From NCBI GenBank assembly GCA_963556255.1, contig OY744605.1, positions 3,254,187-3,318,186 of the forward strand: a stretch of 64,000 nt of DNA, written 5' to 3'. This DNA comes from Allolobophora icterica. Its lineage: Eukaryota > Annelida > Clitellata > Crassiclitellata > Lumbricidae. The notes beneath the pieces were generated by a model. The model was not told the DNA's origin. It did not search any database and saw only the letters and a program-made list of their open reading frames with translations. The position numbers and the translations under genes were made by a program. This document shows positions 28,299 through 38,514 of the stretch, in pieces (within the stretch, counting starts at the first letter, position 1; each line of letters begins with the position of its first letter).

Positions 28299-28539
28299 GC
28301 CAGTCCTTCACGATTGCTTGGTCTTGCTTCTGATCTGCGATTCACTCAGGCAAAGATGGAGCTTATGGTGACATCTCGCGTTTGAAAACTGAAGCTAAAA
28401 GACCTATGGGCAAGAAAGGAATGTATGGGATATCCAGGGCCAGCCCTGGTCCAAATGGCGCCCCAGTCAGAGCATACATTTGGCGCCCTCTGACCCCCAC
28501 TCTACGGTCCACCACATGTAATTGAAAAAATGACTAAAA

Positions 28540-29128
<589 letters not shown>

Positions 29129-29134
29129 TTTCAC

Positions 29135-29171
<37 letters not shown>

Positions 29172-29340
29172 GCCTATCTACATCTGTCTAATTCTCTCCA
29201 GCTCGACCAACGGGTCTCTTCCTCCTCCCTCCTCCTCTACCTCCTCCTTCTCTTCCCTTTTCATTCTCCTCTCCTCTCATCCTCTTCTTCCTCTTCCTCT
29301 TCTCCTCCTCCTCTTTCTCCTCCTTCTCCCCCTTCTCCAT
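29129..29340. repeat. (CTGT)n and polypyrimidine tract
   Basis: CTGT repeats, then a CTC/TTC pyrimidine strand to about 29338. The following 29340-29400 resembles a decayed tRNA-type SINE head in inverse. Confidence 0.85.
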
Positions 29341-29499
29341 AGACAGGATTTGAACCCAATACACTTCGTCCTACGCATAGTTAGGCTACTCGATCGCTTT
29401 ACAACTCTGTGCCATTATTTATGCTAATCAGTCCATATTGACATTCTTACAATGTTTGCTATAGTTTTGTCTGCACTAGGCGCCACACTAGTGTAAGCC

Positions 29500-29740
29500 T
29501 ACATGTATGTATCTAAGTATATATGTGTGTAAGTATGTTTGGGTATAATTATGCATGTATATATGTATGTATGCATGTGTTTATGTATGTATATATGCAT
29601 GTATGTATATATGTATGTATGTATGTACGTATCACTGTGTGAATGTTCTTGTGTATGTATGTTAGCATAATTATATATTGTGTGTATGATTGTATATATG
29701 GGTGCAAGTAAGTACAGTTTAATGACTTTATGCATTTGTA
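29500..29740. repeat. (GTAT)n/(ATGT)n low-complexity tract
   Basis: Imperfect GTATGTATATAT repeats with no coding potential. Confidence 0.85.
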
Positions 29741-29929
29741 TTATACTTAAATGTTTTTCAATGTTTGCATTTCATCAACATTTTCTGATGACTTATTTTA
29801 GCCGAGAACCCAGTTCAAAGTAATAGGCGGTAGGATCTGAACCAAGAAATCTACAATTTCAATTTACAATCATTATTATTGCAATCACAATTACAATTAC
29901 AAGATTGGGAAAAGTCTCCGTCCCTCTTC

Positions 29930-29934
29930 CATTC
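29930..29934. other. CATTC target duplication, left
   Basis: Matches CATTC at 36468-36472; a 5-bp duplication as made by Ty3/gypsy integrases. Confidence 0.9.
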
Positions 29935-30366
29935 TGTCGTGGCCTACGCGGGTGCATGCATCAAGGGAAGAAAACCGACGCGTCAACAAGCTTGTTTACA
30001 ACGCACGGAAAATTCTGCAGCAAGCTGTCAACATTAGTTCGGTGCATGCAACAAGGATATACGTGTTCAGTAGGACTTTCCAGGGAAAAGTACAGTGACG
30101 TCACAGAACGTTCTGGAATCCGGGAGAACTCTATATAAGATAGACCTGATGTACATTGGGGGCCTTTTGACGAAGATTTGTAAACGTTGAAACATTGATC
30201 GTATGACGTTCAATCGAGACCAGCCAACCTGTGTGCTGTCTACGATTGTGATATTTGATAGACGAGTTGACTTACTTTACACTTAATCGACTTTATTTTT
30301 AATTAAAGATCTTTTAATAGTTCCTTCGTTGGTTCGTCGTTGCGATCGAAGGAGTCGACCGCGACA
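29935..30366 (+). repeat. 5' LTR
   Basis: Starts TGTCGTGG and ends CCGCGACA (TG..CA). Differs from the 3' LTR at C/T near 29943 and at two further C/T positions near 30144-30154. Contains a promoter cluster (30073-30138) and an ATTAAA poly(A)-type signal at about 30302. Confidence 0.95.
30073..30138 (+). promoter_or_regulatory. LTR promoter: kB-like, CRE, heat-shock element, TATA
   Basis: In order: GGACTTTCC (30073-30081, kB-like); TGACGTCA (30096-30103, palindromic CRE); GAA-TTC-GAA triplets with 2-bp gaps at 30106-30118, a perfect three-unit heat-shock element; and TATATAA (30132-30138). Spacing to the TATA box is short and typical of an inducible promoter. The motifs are seen; response to stress or cAMP is inferred. 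The same cluster is in the 3' LTR about 6.1 kb on. Confidence 0.65.
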
Positions 30367-30890
30367 TTATTGGTGGCAGCGGCGGGATCATCGGTGTTGG
30401 ATCCGGTGAAGAAGACGCGAGCCGGCGGAGGAAGGAGTCAACCCGGAGGATCAAGAGACGGTCTGTTCCAGACAGCGAGCGGATCGAGACGCCTTTCTAC
30501 CGTGGGAGACGGGTGAATCGGCATACGACAGTCGGACGGACGAAGTGCGTCGTTCGGCTGAGACAGCAGAAGACAGCAGTCAACATACGGGTAAGATCCT
30601 AGGTGTTGTCGTGGCTGAGAAGGAGAAAAGAGAGTGGAGTTGCAGCCGAGTGGGAGGCAGCCATTGTTTCTCTTTCAATATCTGCTGATTATTTCTTTGA
30701 AATTTGATCCATTGTTGTGATCGAGGCCAGACTTGCGTGAGCTTGTATAGTTTTTGCGTACTTGGCGAGTGTACTTCTTTGGATACTGCATAGTTGCACT
30801 TTGGGTTGTGGAATTTTCCTTTTGTGTGGCGGGTTTGCCGCGTGGTGTCTGTTTTTTTTGTTGATTGTTGTTGACTGACTGTTTGTTAAA
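30367..30890 (+). other. Primer-binding region and 5' leader of the retrotransposon
   Basis: TTAT then TGGTGGCAGCGGCGGGAT follows the LTR directly. TGG close to the LTR end is the usual start of a tRNA primer-binding site (complement of CCA). I could not name the tRNA. The rest is an untranslated leader of about 500 bases. Confidence 0.7.
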
Positions 30891-33800
30891 ATGGAAGCGT
30901 TGACAACAGAGATGCAAGCGAATATTCGCAAAATGTCGTCTGAGCGCCTTAGGGTGTATCTTGTGAAGGCAGGAAGGGACGAAGATGATGTTATGTCATG
31001 GGATCGAAATCAATTAATGGAAGAATGGGCCATGGAGATTGGAAAAGAGGAAGAGGAATTTAAGGGTAGTCCAATATCTCCAACAGGAGTGGATTACGAG
31101 CTGCAGAAGCGCCGTCTGGAGTTCGAAATCCGTAAATATGAAGAACAAAGGGAGGAACGGAAGGAGAAGGAAGAAAGGGAGGAAAAGAGGAGAGAAGAAC
31201 AAAAGAAAGAACAAAGGGAGAAGGAAGAAAGAGAAAGGGAGGAACGGAAGGAGAAGGAAGAAAGAGAAAGGGAGGAACGGAAGGAGAAGGAAGAAAGAGA
31301 AAGGGAGGAACGGAAGGAGAAGGAAGAAAGAGAAAGGGAGGAACGGAAGGAGAAGGAAGAAAGAGAAAGGGAGGAACGGAAGGAGAAGGAAGAAAGAGAG
31401 AGGGAGGAACGGAAGGAGAAGGAAGAAAGGGAGGAAAAGAGGAGAGAGGAAGAAAAGAAGGAACGGAAAGAGAAAGAAGAAAGGGAAAAGAAGGAACGGA
31501 AAGAGAAAGAAGAAAGGGAGAGGAAGGAAAAGCAGGAAGAACGAAATGTTAGAGATTCTTTAGCAAGTCGTACTAAGCGTTATAGTGATGCCCTCAAGAA
31601 TATTCTTTGGAAATTTCCTTCCGACCCTATAGAAATTCCAGGTTTCTTTGATCACTTGGATGGTTTGTTTAATGTGTATGAGGTGGATGAAGATGTTAGA
31701 GCAAAATTATTGCTAGCCATTTTAAGTGAAAGAGCTAAGGCATTAACCATGCGCCTTACTGAGGCACAGCTCCATGACTACAAATTCCTGAAGGAGTTTT
31801 TGCTAAGGGAGTTTAAGATAAGCCCTTCAAATCTTAGAGCCCGATTTTGGTCGTTGCACAAAGCATCGGACGAATCATTTACGATCTATTCATCCAAATT
31901 GCGTGTGGCTCTTATGTATTATTTGAAAAGTAGAAAGATAACTGATGAGTTTGATAAACTTGTAAGTTTATTGGTTGCGGATCGGCTTAAGGAGTCCTTG
32001 TCGAAGGCTTGTTTAGATTATATCTTGGCCCAAGAAAAAGAGGAGTGGTTGAGCTGTGAAGACATAGCTAATGCGGCTGACATTTATGTAGCGTCGCATG
32101 ATGGTGGGAATGACTTAGTATGCCGTAGTCATCCGACACCGAAGTATAACAATTGGACGAGAGGTCAACCACATGTTCAAGTCAATAACCAGACAGCTCA
32201 ACCCAAGTCTCCCAAACCGGAAATAAGGGGTGAAGCCAAGATAGGTGCGAGGGTGTCTCAGGAGGAGGCCAAGGTAAAGGGTCTCTGTTTCCTATGTCAT
32301 CAGAAGGGTCATATGGCAAGGGAGTGCCAGACCAAACCAAGTTCTAAAAAGGTGAGTACTTGTATATCTGGGAACCCAACTGAAGAAGTGACCGACTTAT
32401 TTGTTGAGAAGGTCAACGTGTTGCATGAGATACCTGAACAGGTAAAGCAAGGGAATTTATTGGATAATTCTAAACCAATAGGGTTGGAAACTGTTGTAAG
32501 GGTATACGAGAATAGTATTGATGGATTACACGAGAGGTCGTATATCAATGTACAGATTGAAGATCTCCCTTCTCAGCCAGCATTATCTGATTCAGGAGCA
32601 GAAATTTGTTGTATTGATAAGAAATTAATTGAGTCACTAAACTTACCCGTGATTAAACGGATTAATATAATTGGTTTTCAGGGAGAAGGATGTAAGGCAG
32701 ATGTAGTATACCTACAAATGAAATTAGCTAATTCAATGGAAGGAACGACAAACATTGCGCCATCTTTGTGCGTCATGTTCGCTGCAGTCCCTGAACTAAA
32801 TGAACGGGTTATTTTGACACCCCATGTTGTGGACCTATTAAGGGATAGTTCGCAATATGTAGTGATGGTAGCTGGCGTAGATCGATGTGTACAAATAAAT
32901 AAAGGGGCAGAAGAAGATAACTTAGAAGTTAATATCGAGAAAAGTAACAGCAACGAATCCTTGCCGTCAGAAGTGAATGAATATTCTCAGGAGCAACTAG
33001 TTGATGATTCAGATAATTTTCTTGATGTTGAGTCAACAGAGTTCAAGTCTGATGAGGGAGTAGCGAATAATGATACTTTATTGCGTGAGCAACAGAATTG
33101 TCACAATCTTATATCTTGCTGGCAACAAGCGAGACAGAATAAAAATAATTTCTTTATAGATAATAACCTCCTGTACCACAAAGGGGAAATTATGGGACAT
33201 AAGGTTAATCAATTATGTTTACCGGAAGATAGAATCGAGGTTGTCTTGCGAGTAGCACACGATGCCCCATGTGCTGGGCACATGGCTTTTAAGGCAACGA
33301 GAGCCAGGATCAAATTAAACTTTTGGTTTCCAAGAATGGATGAGAGGATTCGCGAATATTGTGCGTCTTGTCAAATTTGTCAACTAAGAACTCCAGTTAA
33401 AGTGGCAGATCGAGTCCCGATCACTCCTATTCCGAGGGCGGATGAACTCTGTTTTAACCATCTAAATATGGATTGTATTGGCCCTATGGTAGTGACTGGA
33501 GAATCCAACAAATCGAAACCCCAGTACAATTATGCTTTGGTTCTGGTGGACAAATTTTCTCGTTGGCCGATGGCGTATCCTCTTAGATCGCTGAATGCAA
33601 AGGGAGTTTGTGAAGCGCTGTTGCAAGTTTTTACAACTTTTTCTATTCCAAGGATCATCAGTTCTGATTGTGGTACCAACTTTACCAGTCGTTTGACGAA
33701 AGAATTCTTGCGGCGAATGGGTTGTAGTCCCAGATTTAATACCCCTGGACATCCTGAGGCAGCTGGATTGGTTGAAAGATGCAACCAAAGCTTGAAAACC

Positions 33801-35840
33801 ATGATCTTTAAGCTTGCTCAATCTGATCCTCGTGGATGGCACCAATTGTTACCGTTTGTTCTGTGGAGCCTTAGAGAAAAACCTTCAGGCACGACTCATA
33901 TTTCGCCATTCACTATGGTTTATGGAACTCTTCCTCGGGGTCCACTTAGTGTGTTGAAGGAATCGTGGGCTGGCGAACGAAAAGTACCTCTTAACTTAGG
34001 TAAATCACCCGAAGAGTATCTCCAATCACTGAAGGAAAACCTCGAATTCGCGAAAGTTTATGCAGATTACTATAGTGATATAGAAACCAAGCGGTATGCA
34101 GATTATTATAACTTGCGTAGTACTGACAGAAAATACGAAGTTGGAGATAAAGTAGCAGTATTAGCACCAGATTTTGGTAGTTCTAAATTTTATAGTCGAT
34201 GGCAAGGACCTGCTACCGTAGTCAAGGTTAAATCCCCATATTCTTATATAGTAGAAATAGAGGGAAAACAAAGACATTTACACGCAAATAAGATCAAGCG
34301 ATACCATGAACGACTCGAACAAGCGATGATCAATAGCTGTTCAGTAATTGTTGATCAAGATGAAGAATTTGGTATAGTAGAGGTTGTAGATCAGGAAGAA
34401 CGTGAACAAATAAGCCCGAGTAAGCGAATTGATCCTCTGATTATAGCGCATCTTTCGCAAGAGGAACAGAAGCAACTTTTTGAAGTTTTGGATCGGCACA
34501 CGGCAGTATTTGTGGATAAACCTGGGTATTGTCCAGTATTAGAACATGAAATTAAGATAACTCATGATTTCACTCCTAAGCGTTTAAGGGCATATAAAGT
34601 ACCTGAGCTACTTAAACCTGAAGTACAACGCCAGATAGAAGAAATGTTGGCATTAGACATCATTCGACCATCGAAAAGTGAAATGGCCAGTCCGGTAGTT
34701 TGCGTTTTAAAGGGACCCAAAGGTCAAAATGGCGTTCGATTGGCAATTGATTATCGCCATGTTAACAAATATTCTCTAGGTGATTGTTACCCGACCCCAG
34801 ACATTGCTGACGTCTTACAAAAGGTGGGACGGGCAAAGTTTATTAGTGTTTTCGACGCGAAATCGGGGTATTGGCAAATTCCAGTTCGGAAAGAACATCG
34901 ATGGCTTACGGCATTCGTATGTGATGCAGGACTTTTTGAGTTCACAAGGATGCCGTTTGGACTCAAGTCCGCTAGCAATACCTTTATTCGTGCTATGACC
35001 CAAGTTTTACATCCAGTGCGAAGTTTTACCGAACCATTCGTCGATGATATGGCAGTGGTTTCAATGAATTGGAATGACCATTTAGAACATCTAGAGAAAT
35101 TCTTGCAAACTATTGAGGAAGCAGGACTCACTTTGAATTTAAGAAAATGTAATTTTGCACAAAACAAAATAAAGTTTGTTGGCCATATAGTAGGGTCAGG
35201 TTGTATTGAACCTGATCCAGGTAAGATCGCTACGATCAATGATATCCATCCTCCAACAACAAAGAAAGACGTTAGAAAGGTTATGGGTTTTTTCAGTTAC
35301 TTTCGAAATTTTATACCTGCTTTAGCTGAAAAAGCACGGGTAATAACTGATTTGACACGAGATAACATACCTACGAAGGTGCCTTGGGAGCAAAAGCATC
35401 AAGAAGCACTAGATAAGTTAAAGGATGATCTCAGTAAAGCTACACAGTTGCATACCATTGATTTCACTAAGGAATTTGGTTTAAGTGTTGACGCAAGTGC
35501 CACCGCGGTCGGGTGTTGCTTGTTTCAGTGGACCGAAGAAGGTCAAGAAAAACCAATTGCTTTTGCTAGTCTTAAACTTACAGATACACAGATGCATTGG
35601 TCTACAATTGAGAGAGAGGCTTTCGCAGTAATTTGGGCACTTAAACGATTCAAGTCATGGATATTCTTATCAAAGATAATCATTTATTCAGATCATAATC
35701 CTTTGTCTTATCTCACAGATGCAAGCCCTAAGAGTGCGAAACTGACTCGTTGGGCGTTAGCATTGCAAGAGTTTGACGTGGACTTTCGATATCGTCCTGG
35801 ACGTCAGAACACGGTGGCTGATTTCCTCTCTCGGTTGTGA
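30891..35840 (+). CDS. Gag-Pol polyprotein (gag-PR-INT-RT-RH)
   Basis: A single 1649-aa frame without stops. Gag: residues about 68-215 form a Glu/Arg/Lys-rich coiled coil, including six copies of an 11-residue KEKEEREREER unit (33-bp coding minisatellite); a capsid-like helical part follows (about 220-400); a CCHC knuckle CFLCHQKGHMAREC lies near 465. Protease: DSGAE near 566. Integrase: His/Cys zinc region ending CASCQICQ (about 785-830), then the DD35E triad (MDCIG near 860, SSDCG near 924, GLVERCN near 960) and a C-terminal SH3-like part near 1085-1140. Reverse transcriptase: LAIDYRHVNKYS near 1285, FVDD near 1383. RNase H: LSVDASATAVG near 1531, REAFAV, YSDHNPL, ending in ADFLSRL at the stop. 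Integrase before RT is the striking point. It is probably processed by its own protease; how gag excess is achieved without a frameshift is not visible. Confidence 0.95.
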   Translation: MEALTTEMQANIRKMSSERLRVYLVKAGRDEDDVMSWDRNQLMEEWAMEIGKEEEEFKGSPISPTGVDYELQKRRLEFEIRKYEEQREERKEKEEREEKRREEQKKEQREKEEREREERKEKEEREREERKEKEEREREERKEKEEREREERKEKEEREREERKEKEEREREERKEKEEREEKRREEEKKERKEKEEREKKERKEKEERERKEKQEERNVRDSLASRTKRYSDALKNILWKFPSDPIEIPGFFDHLDGLFNVYEVDEDVRAKLLLAILSERAKALTMRLTEAQLHDYKFLKEFLLREFKISPSNLRARFWSLHKASDESFTIYSSKLRVALMYYLKSRKITDEFDKLVSLLVADRLKESLSKACLDYILAQEKEEWLSCEDIANAADIYVASHDGGNDLVCRSHPTPKYNNWTRGQPHVQVNNQTAQPKSPKPEIRGEAKIGARVSQEEAKVKGLCFLCHQKGHMARECQTKPSSKKVSTCISGNPTEEVTDLFVEKVNVLHEIPEQVKQGNLLDNSKPIGLETVVRVYENSIDGLHERSYINVQIEDLPSQPALSDSGAEICCIDKKLIESLNLPVIKRINIIGFQGEGCKADVVYLQMKLANSMEGTTNIAPSLCVMFAAVPELNERVILTPHVVDLLRDSSQYVVMVAGVDRCVQINKGAEEDNLEVNIEKSNSNESLPSEVNEYSQEQLVDDSDNFLDVESTEFKSDEGVANNDTLLREQQNCHNLISCWQQARQNKNNFFIDNNLLYHKGEIMGHKVNQLCLPEDRIEVVLRVAHDAPCAGHMAFKATRARIKLNFWFPRMDERIREYCASCQICQLRTPVKVADRVPITPIPRADELCFNHLNMDCIGPMVVTGESNKSKPQYNYALVLVDKFSRWPMAYPLRSLNAKGVCEALLQVFTTFSIPRIISSDCGTNFTSRLTKEFLRRMGCSPRFNTPGHPEAAGLVERCNQSLKTMIFKLAQSDPRGWHQLLPFVLWSLREKPSGTTHISPFTMVYGTLPRGPLSVLKESWAGERKVPLNLGKSPEEYLQSLKENLEFAKVYADYYSDIETKRYADYYNLRSTDRKYEVGDKVAVLAPDFGSSKFYSRWQGPATVVKVKSPYSYIVEIEGKQRHLHANKIKRYHERLEQAMINSCSVIVDQDEEFGIVEVVDQEEREQISPSKRIDPLIIAHLSQEEQKQLFEVLDRHTAVFVDKPGYCPVLEHEIKITHDFTPKRLRAYKVPELLKPEVQRQIEEMLALDIIRPSKSEMASPVVCVLKGPKGQNGVRLAIDYRHVNKYSLGDCYPTPDIADVLQKVGRAKFISVFDAKSGYWQIPVRKEHRWLTAFVCDAGLFEFTRMPFGLKSASNTFIRAMTQVLHPVRSFTEPFVDDMAVVSMNWNDHLEHLEKFLQTIEEAGLTLNLRKCNFAQNKIKFVGHIVGSGCIEPDPGKIATINDIHPPTTKKDVRKVMGFFSYFRNFIPALAEKARVITDLTRDNIPTKVPWEQKHQEALDKLKDDLSKATQLHTIDFTKEFGLSVDASATAVGCCLFQWTEEGQEKPIAFASLKLTDTQMHWSTIEREAFAVIWALKRFKSWIFLSKIIIYSDHNPLSYLTDASPKSAKLTRWALALQEFDVDFRYRPGRQNTVADFLSRL
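31217..31420 (+). repeat. 33-bp coding minisatellite in gag
   Basis: Six in-frame copies of a purine-only unit (GAGAAGGAAGAAAGAGAAAG then GGAGGAACGGAAG) encoding an 11-residue coiled-coil repeat. Purine-only sense strand extends over about 430 bases. Confidence 0.9.
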
Positions 35841-35846
35841 CTCGGA

Positions 35847-36035
35847 TGGTGAAGGGGGGAAATGGCCCGACACACAAGGATCGAGCCCGCAAATTGTGTG
35901 GATAAGTTGACTAACTGATGTGTTTTGTTTTGGTTGTATATGCTGTATCGAGATGGAGTCTGGAGGCCCGGCTTGATCGTGATGACCCGTTCGGGATGGT
36001 GCTGAAGACGTGTCATCATCTGAGGGCGGAGGGAA
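35847..36035 (+). other. Polypurine tracts before 3' LTR
   Basis: GAGGGCGGAGGGAA at 36022-36035 abuts the 3' LTR and is the likely plus-strand primer. A second purine run, GGTGAAGGGGGGAAATGG, lies just after the pol stop (about 35847-35864) and may be an extra priming site or chance. Confidence 0.7.
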
Positions 36036-36467
36036 TGTCGTGGTCTACGCGGGTGCATGCATCAAGGGAAGAAAACCGACGCGTCAACAAGCTTGTTTAC
36101 AACGCACGGAAAATTCTGCAGCAAGCTGTCAACATTAGTTCGGTGCATGCAACAAGGATATACGTGTTCAGTAGGACTTTCCAGGGAAAAGTACAGTGAC
36201 GTCACAGAACGTTCTGGAATCCGGGAGAACTCTATATAAGATAGATCTGATGTATATTGGGGGCCTTTTGACGAAGATTTGTAAACGTTGAAACATTGAT
36301 CGTATGACGTTCAATCGAGACCAGCCAACCTGTGTGCTGTCTACGATTGTGATATTTGATAGACGAGTTGACTTACTTTACACTTAATCGACTTTATTTT
36401 TAATTAAAGATCTTTTAATAGTTCCTTCGTTGGTTCGTCGTTGCGATCGAAGGAGTCGACCGCGACA
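36036..36467 (+). repeat. 3' LTR
   Basis: 432 bp, TGTCGTGG to CCGCGACA; same promoter cluster as the 5' LTR (CRE and heat-shock element about 36197-36219, TATATAA about 36233). It could drive transcription into the flanking DNA. CATTC follows at 36468-36472. Confidence 0.95.
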
Positions 36468-36599
36468 CATTCCATTTTCCTTTCTTCTTTCGGATATTGA
36501 CCTGATGAGGGCTTATGCTAATTCCGCAGTTTCTCACTTCCTCCATCATCATTGCAACCTGTCCTCCATCCTCCTCCTCCTCATGTTCCTCTATCTATC

Positions 36600-36895
36600 A
36601 CCTCCGGGCTTTCCACTCAAACTGAAGTCTCACCTTTTCAAGTACGCGTACCCTGGCTCATCTCATCCTCCGCCTTCCAATTCTCGCCCTAAGCGACACT
36701 CGCCTTAACAGCTGCTCTGCCCCCTCTCTTGACCTGCCCCATGGAAACCGGACACGGATTTCCTCTGGACTACTCTTTGGAAACCCCCTCTGATTTGACG
36801 TAGCGCTCGTGAAGAGGCTGGTGCCCTGCGCTTGGCCTTCGACTGGCGCTTTAGAAGTTTGGAGATTACGATTACGATTTTGTAGTACCATCGGT
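36600..36895 (+). pseudogene. LINE 3' remnant with ATTACGATTACGA tail
   Basis: A degenerate C-terminus of a reverse-transcriptase protein (KLKSHLFKYAYP) is followed by the tail GGTGCCCTGCGCTTGGCC, GGCGCTTTAGAAGTTTGGAG and GATTACGATTACGA. The same end is at 50225-50605 and in part at 4852 and 51395 (inverse). Confidence 0.7.
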
Positions 36896-36935
36896 TGATG
36901 CGTTGTTCCCTAGACACCGGCGAGTTAGAAGTTGC

Positions 36936-37516
36936 CAGTGTTGGGTATGAGTTAACTCATATGAGTTTAAACTCACGAGTTAACTCACTTGCTGTGATTT
37001 ATGAGTTTGAGTTAACTCACCTTAAAGAGTGTGAGTTATGAGTTTGAGTTAACTCATATTTTCTGTGAGTTTGAGTTTTAACTGTCAATTATTTTAAACT
37101 CAACTCACTCTTCGGCACTCGGCACATATTATGTTGAAACAAGCCTTTTTTATATCGTCGGCTTTCCATACTGGTGAGTGGTGACGGCAGGGAGGGTCGT
37201 AAACACTGCTAGCGGACAGTATTTAAGCACTGCATATTTTGTATATTGTGAACAGTTAAGAACAACATGGCTGAAGTACCGTGTATTCTTGATGGAAAAT
37301 ATTTTTCTGTTACAAGTAGGCGTGATGGAAAAATTGTTGCTTGATTAGAACGTGCTAGTATGAAACTTGTGAGTTTATGAGTTAACTCATTTAACAACTG
37401 AGTTTGAGTTAACTCATTTCACTTAGGATGAGTTGAGTTTGAGTTTAAACTCATTTTGAGGTGCGTGAGTTGAGTTTTGATTTAACTCATTTCTTGTGTG
37501 AGTTTACCCAACACTG
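36936..37516. mobile_element. hAT-type non-autonomous element, duplication GAAGTTGC
   Basis: 581 bp, ends CAGTGTTGGGTA and TACCCAACACTG (12-bp perfect inverted repeat), exact 8-bp GAAGTTGC on both sides (36928-36935, 37517-37524). About a dozen GAGTTAACTCA-type palindromes crowd both subterminal regions. A short frame at 37267 (MAEVPCILDGKYFSV, stop after 24 codons) could be a transposase N-terminus remnant. Confidence 0.92.
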
Positions 37517-37524
37517 GAAGTTGC

Positions 37525-38060
37525 AATAAATTGCAACTATTAATTACAATTCCTGGGCCTAAATAGATTTAATTATAAACTATTCGATAGATTTCTGCGC
37601 TGAAACCGACGACCAGTATTCATCAGAGGATGCGCCTCATGAAGGGGTGGGGTGGGGTTTGGGGTGAAAGACTGAAGGGTGTCGTGTGTTTGCCCTGCTG
37701 GGGGCGTTCTTGTGGACATTGGGTCGGTTCGACCTGGGTGTTGCTGTGGCCCGGTATTCTTGAGGATAGTTCGTCGATGAAGGAGTTTGGTGTAAACAAA
37801 CGATGGGGCTAGTGGACGCGTTTATTGGGAGCGCCGTGTACTTCCAGGCTGGCCATTGTTTTTCTTTTGGACCAAGGGCAAGGGTCAAGAGAGGTTGAAT
37901 GGGGCTGCTGAACTGTTCATGTGACCAGGGTATAGGCTGTGGGTTCGTAAATAAGCAAACTTCTGTAGCGCTGGAGTCCGTCGAATATTTGAAATGGACT
38001 AGAGTTTATACTGGGAACTATGTGGATCAAAGACTGAGTTTTATTACGTGTTAAGAGGTA
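37525..38060. other. No recognisable feature
   Basis: Plain sequence with short frames only; none shows a domain or a splice-supported exon. Confidence 0.4.
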
Positions 38061-38064
38061 GAAA

Positions 38065-38510
38065 GGCAAGCAGACAAACAGACAGACAGACAAAATGACA
38101 GACGGACAGGCGAAAAGGCTAGACAGACGGATGGATGGAGGAGGAGGAGAGAAGTATAGGGAGCGAGACAGACAGATGGATGGACGGACAGACGTACAGT
38201 CAGAGAAAGGGACAGATACTGCCGCAACGGAGGGAGAGAGACACACACTAAGGGACGGCAGGTGCATAGATAAGTATACATACAAACATACATATATGCA
38301 TGTACACATACATGCATACAAACATACATACAAACAGATACATACTATATATATATATATACGTTTCACATGCATACATACATACAGACATACATAAATA
38401 CATATATATGCATGCATAGCCAGACAGACACACAGAGGCAGAGACTGACAAAGAGGCAGAGACATCAATATCAAAGCAGACAGATACACGTAGAAAGAGA
38501 CCGGTATCGT
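38065..38510. repeat. Mixed (CAGA)n / (CATA)n microsatellite tract
   Basis: CAGACAGA-rich first part, then CATACATA and TATATATA, then CAGACAGA again. The strings of Cys/Val/Ser or His/Thr/Tyr are artefacts. Confidence 0.9.
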
Positions 38511-38514
38511 CACT

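Larger units (their letters stand above)
29935..36467 (+). mobile_element. Complete Gmr1-type Ty3/gypsy LTR retrotransposon
   Basis: The 6533-bp element has 432-bp LTRs, a primer-binding region, one long gag-pol frame, a polypurine tract and 5-bp CATTC duplications. The LTRs differ at three positions only, all C/T, so integration was recent. In pol the integrase comes before the reverse transcriptase and RNase H. Ordinary Ty3/gypsy elements have it last. Copia-like order with gypsy-like sequence is the definition of the Gmr1 group. No envelope frame is present. All structural parts needed for autonomous movement appear intact. Confidence 0.95.

Noticed and set aside
29905..30138. 77-codon frame, repeated at 36057
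   Set aside because: It lies in the LTR and recurs because the LTRs are identical; no domain.
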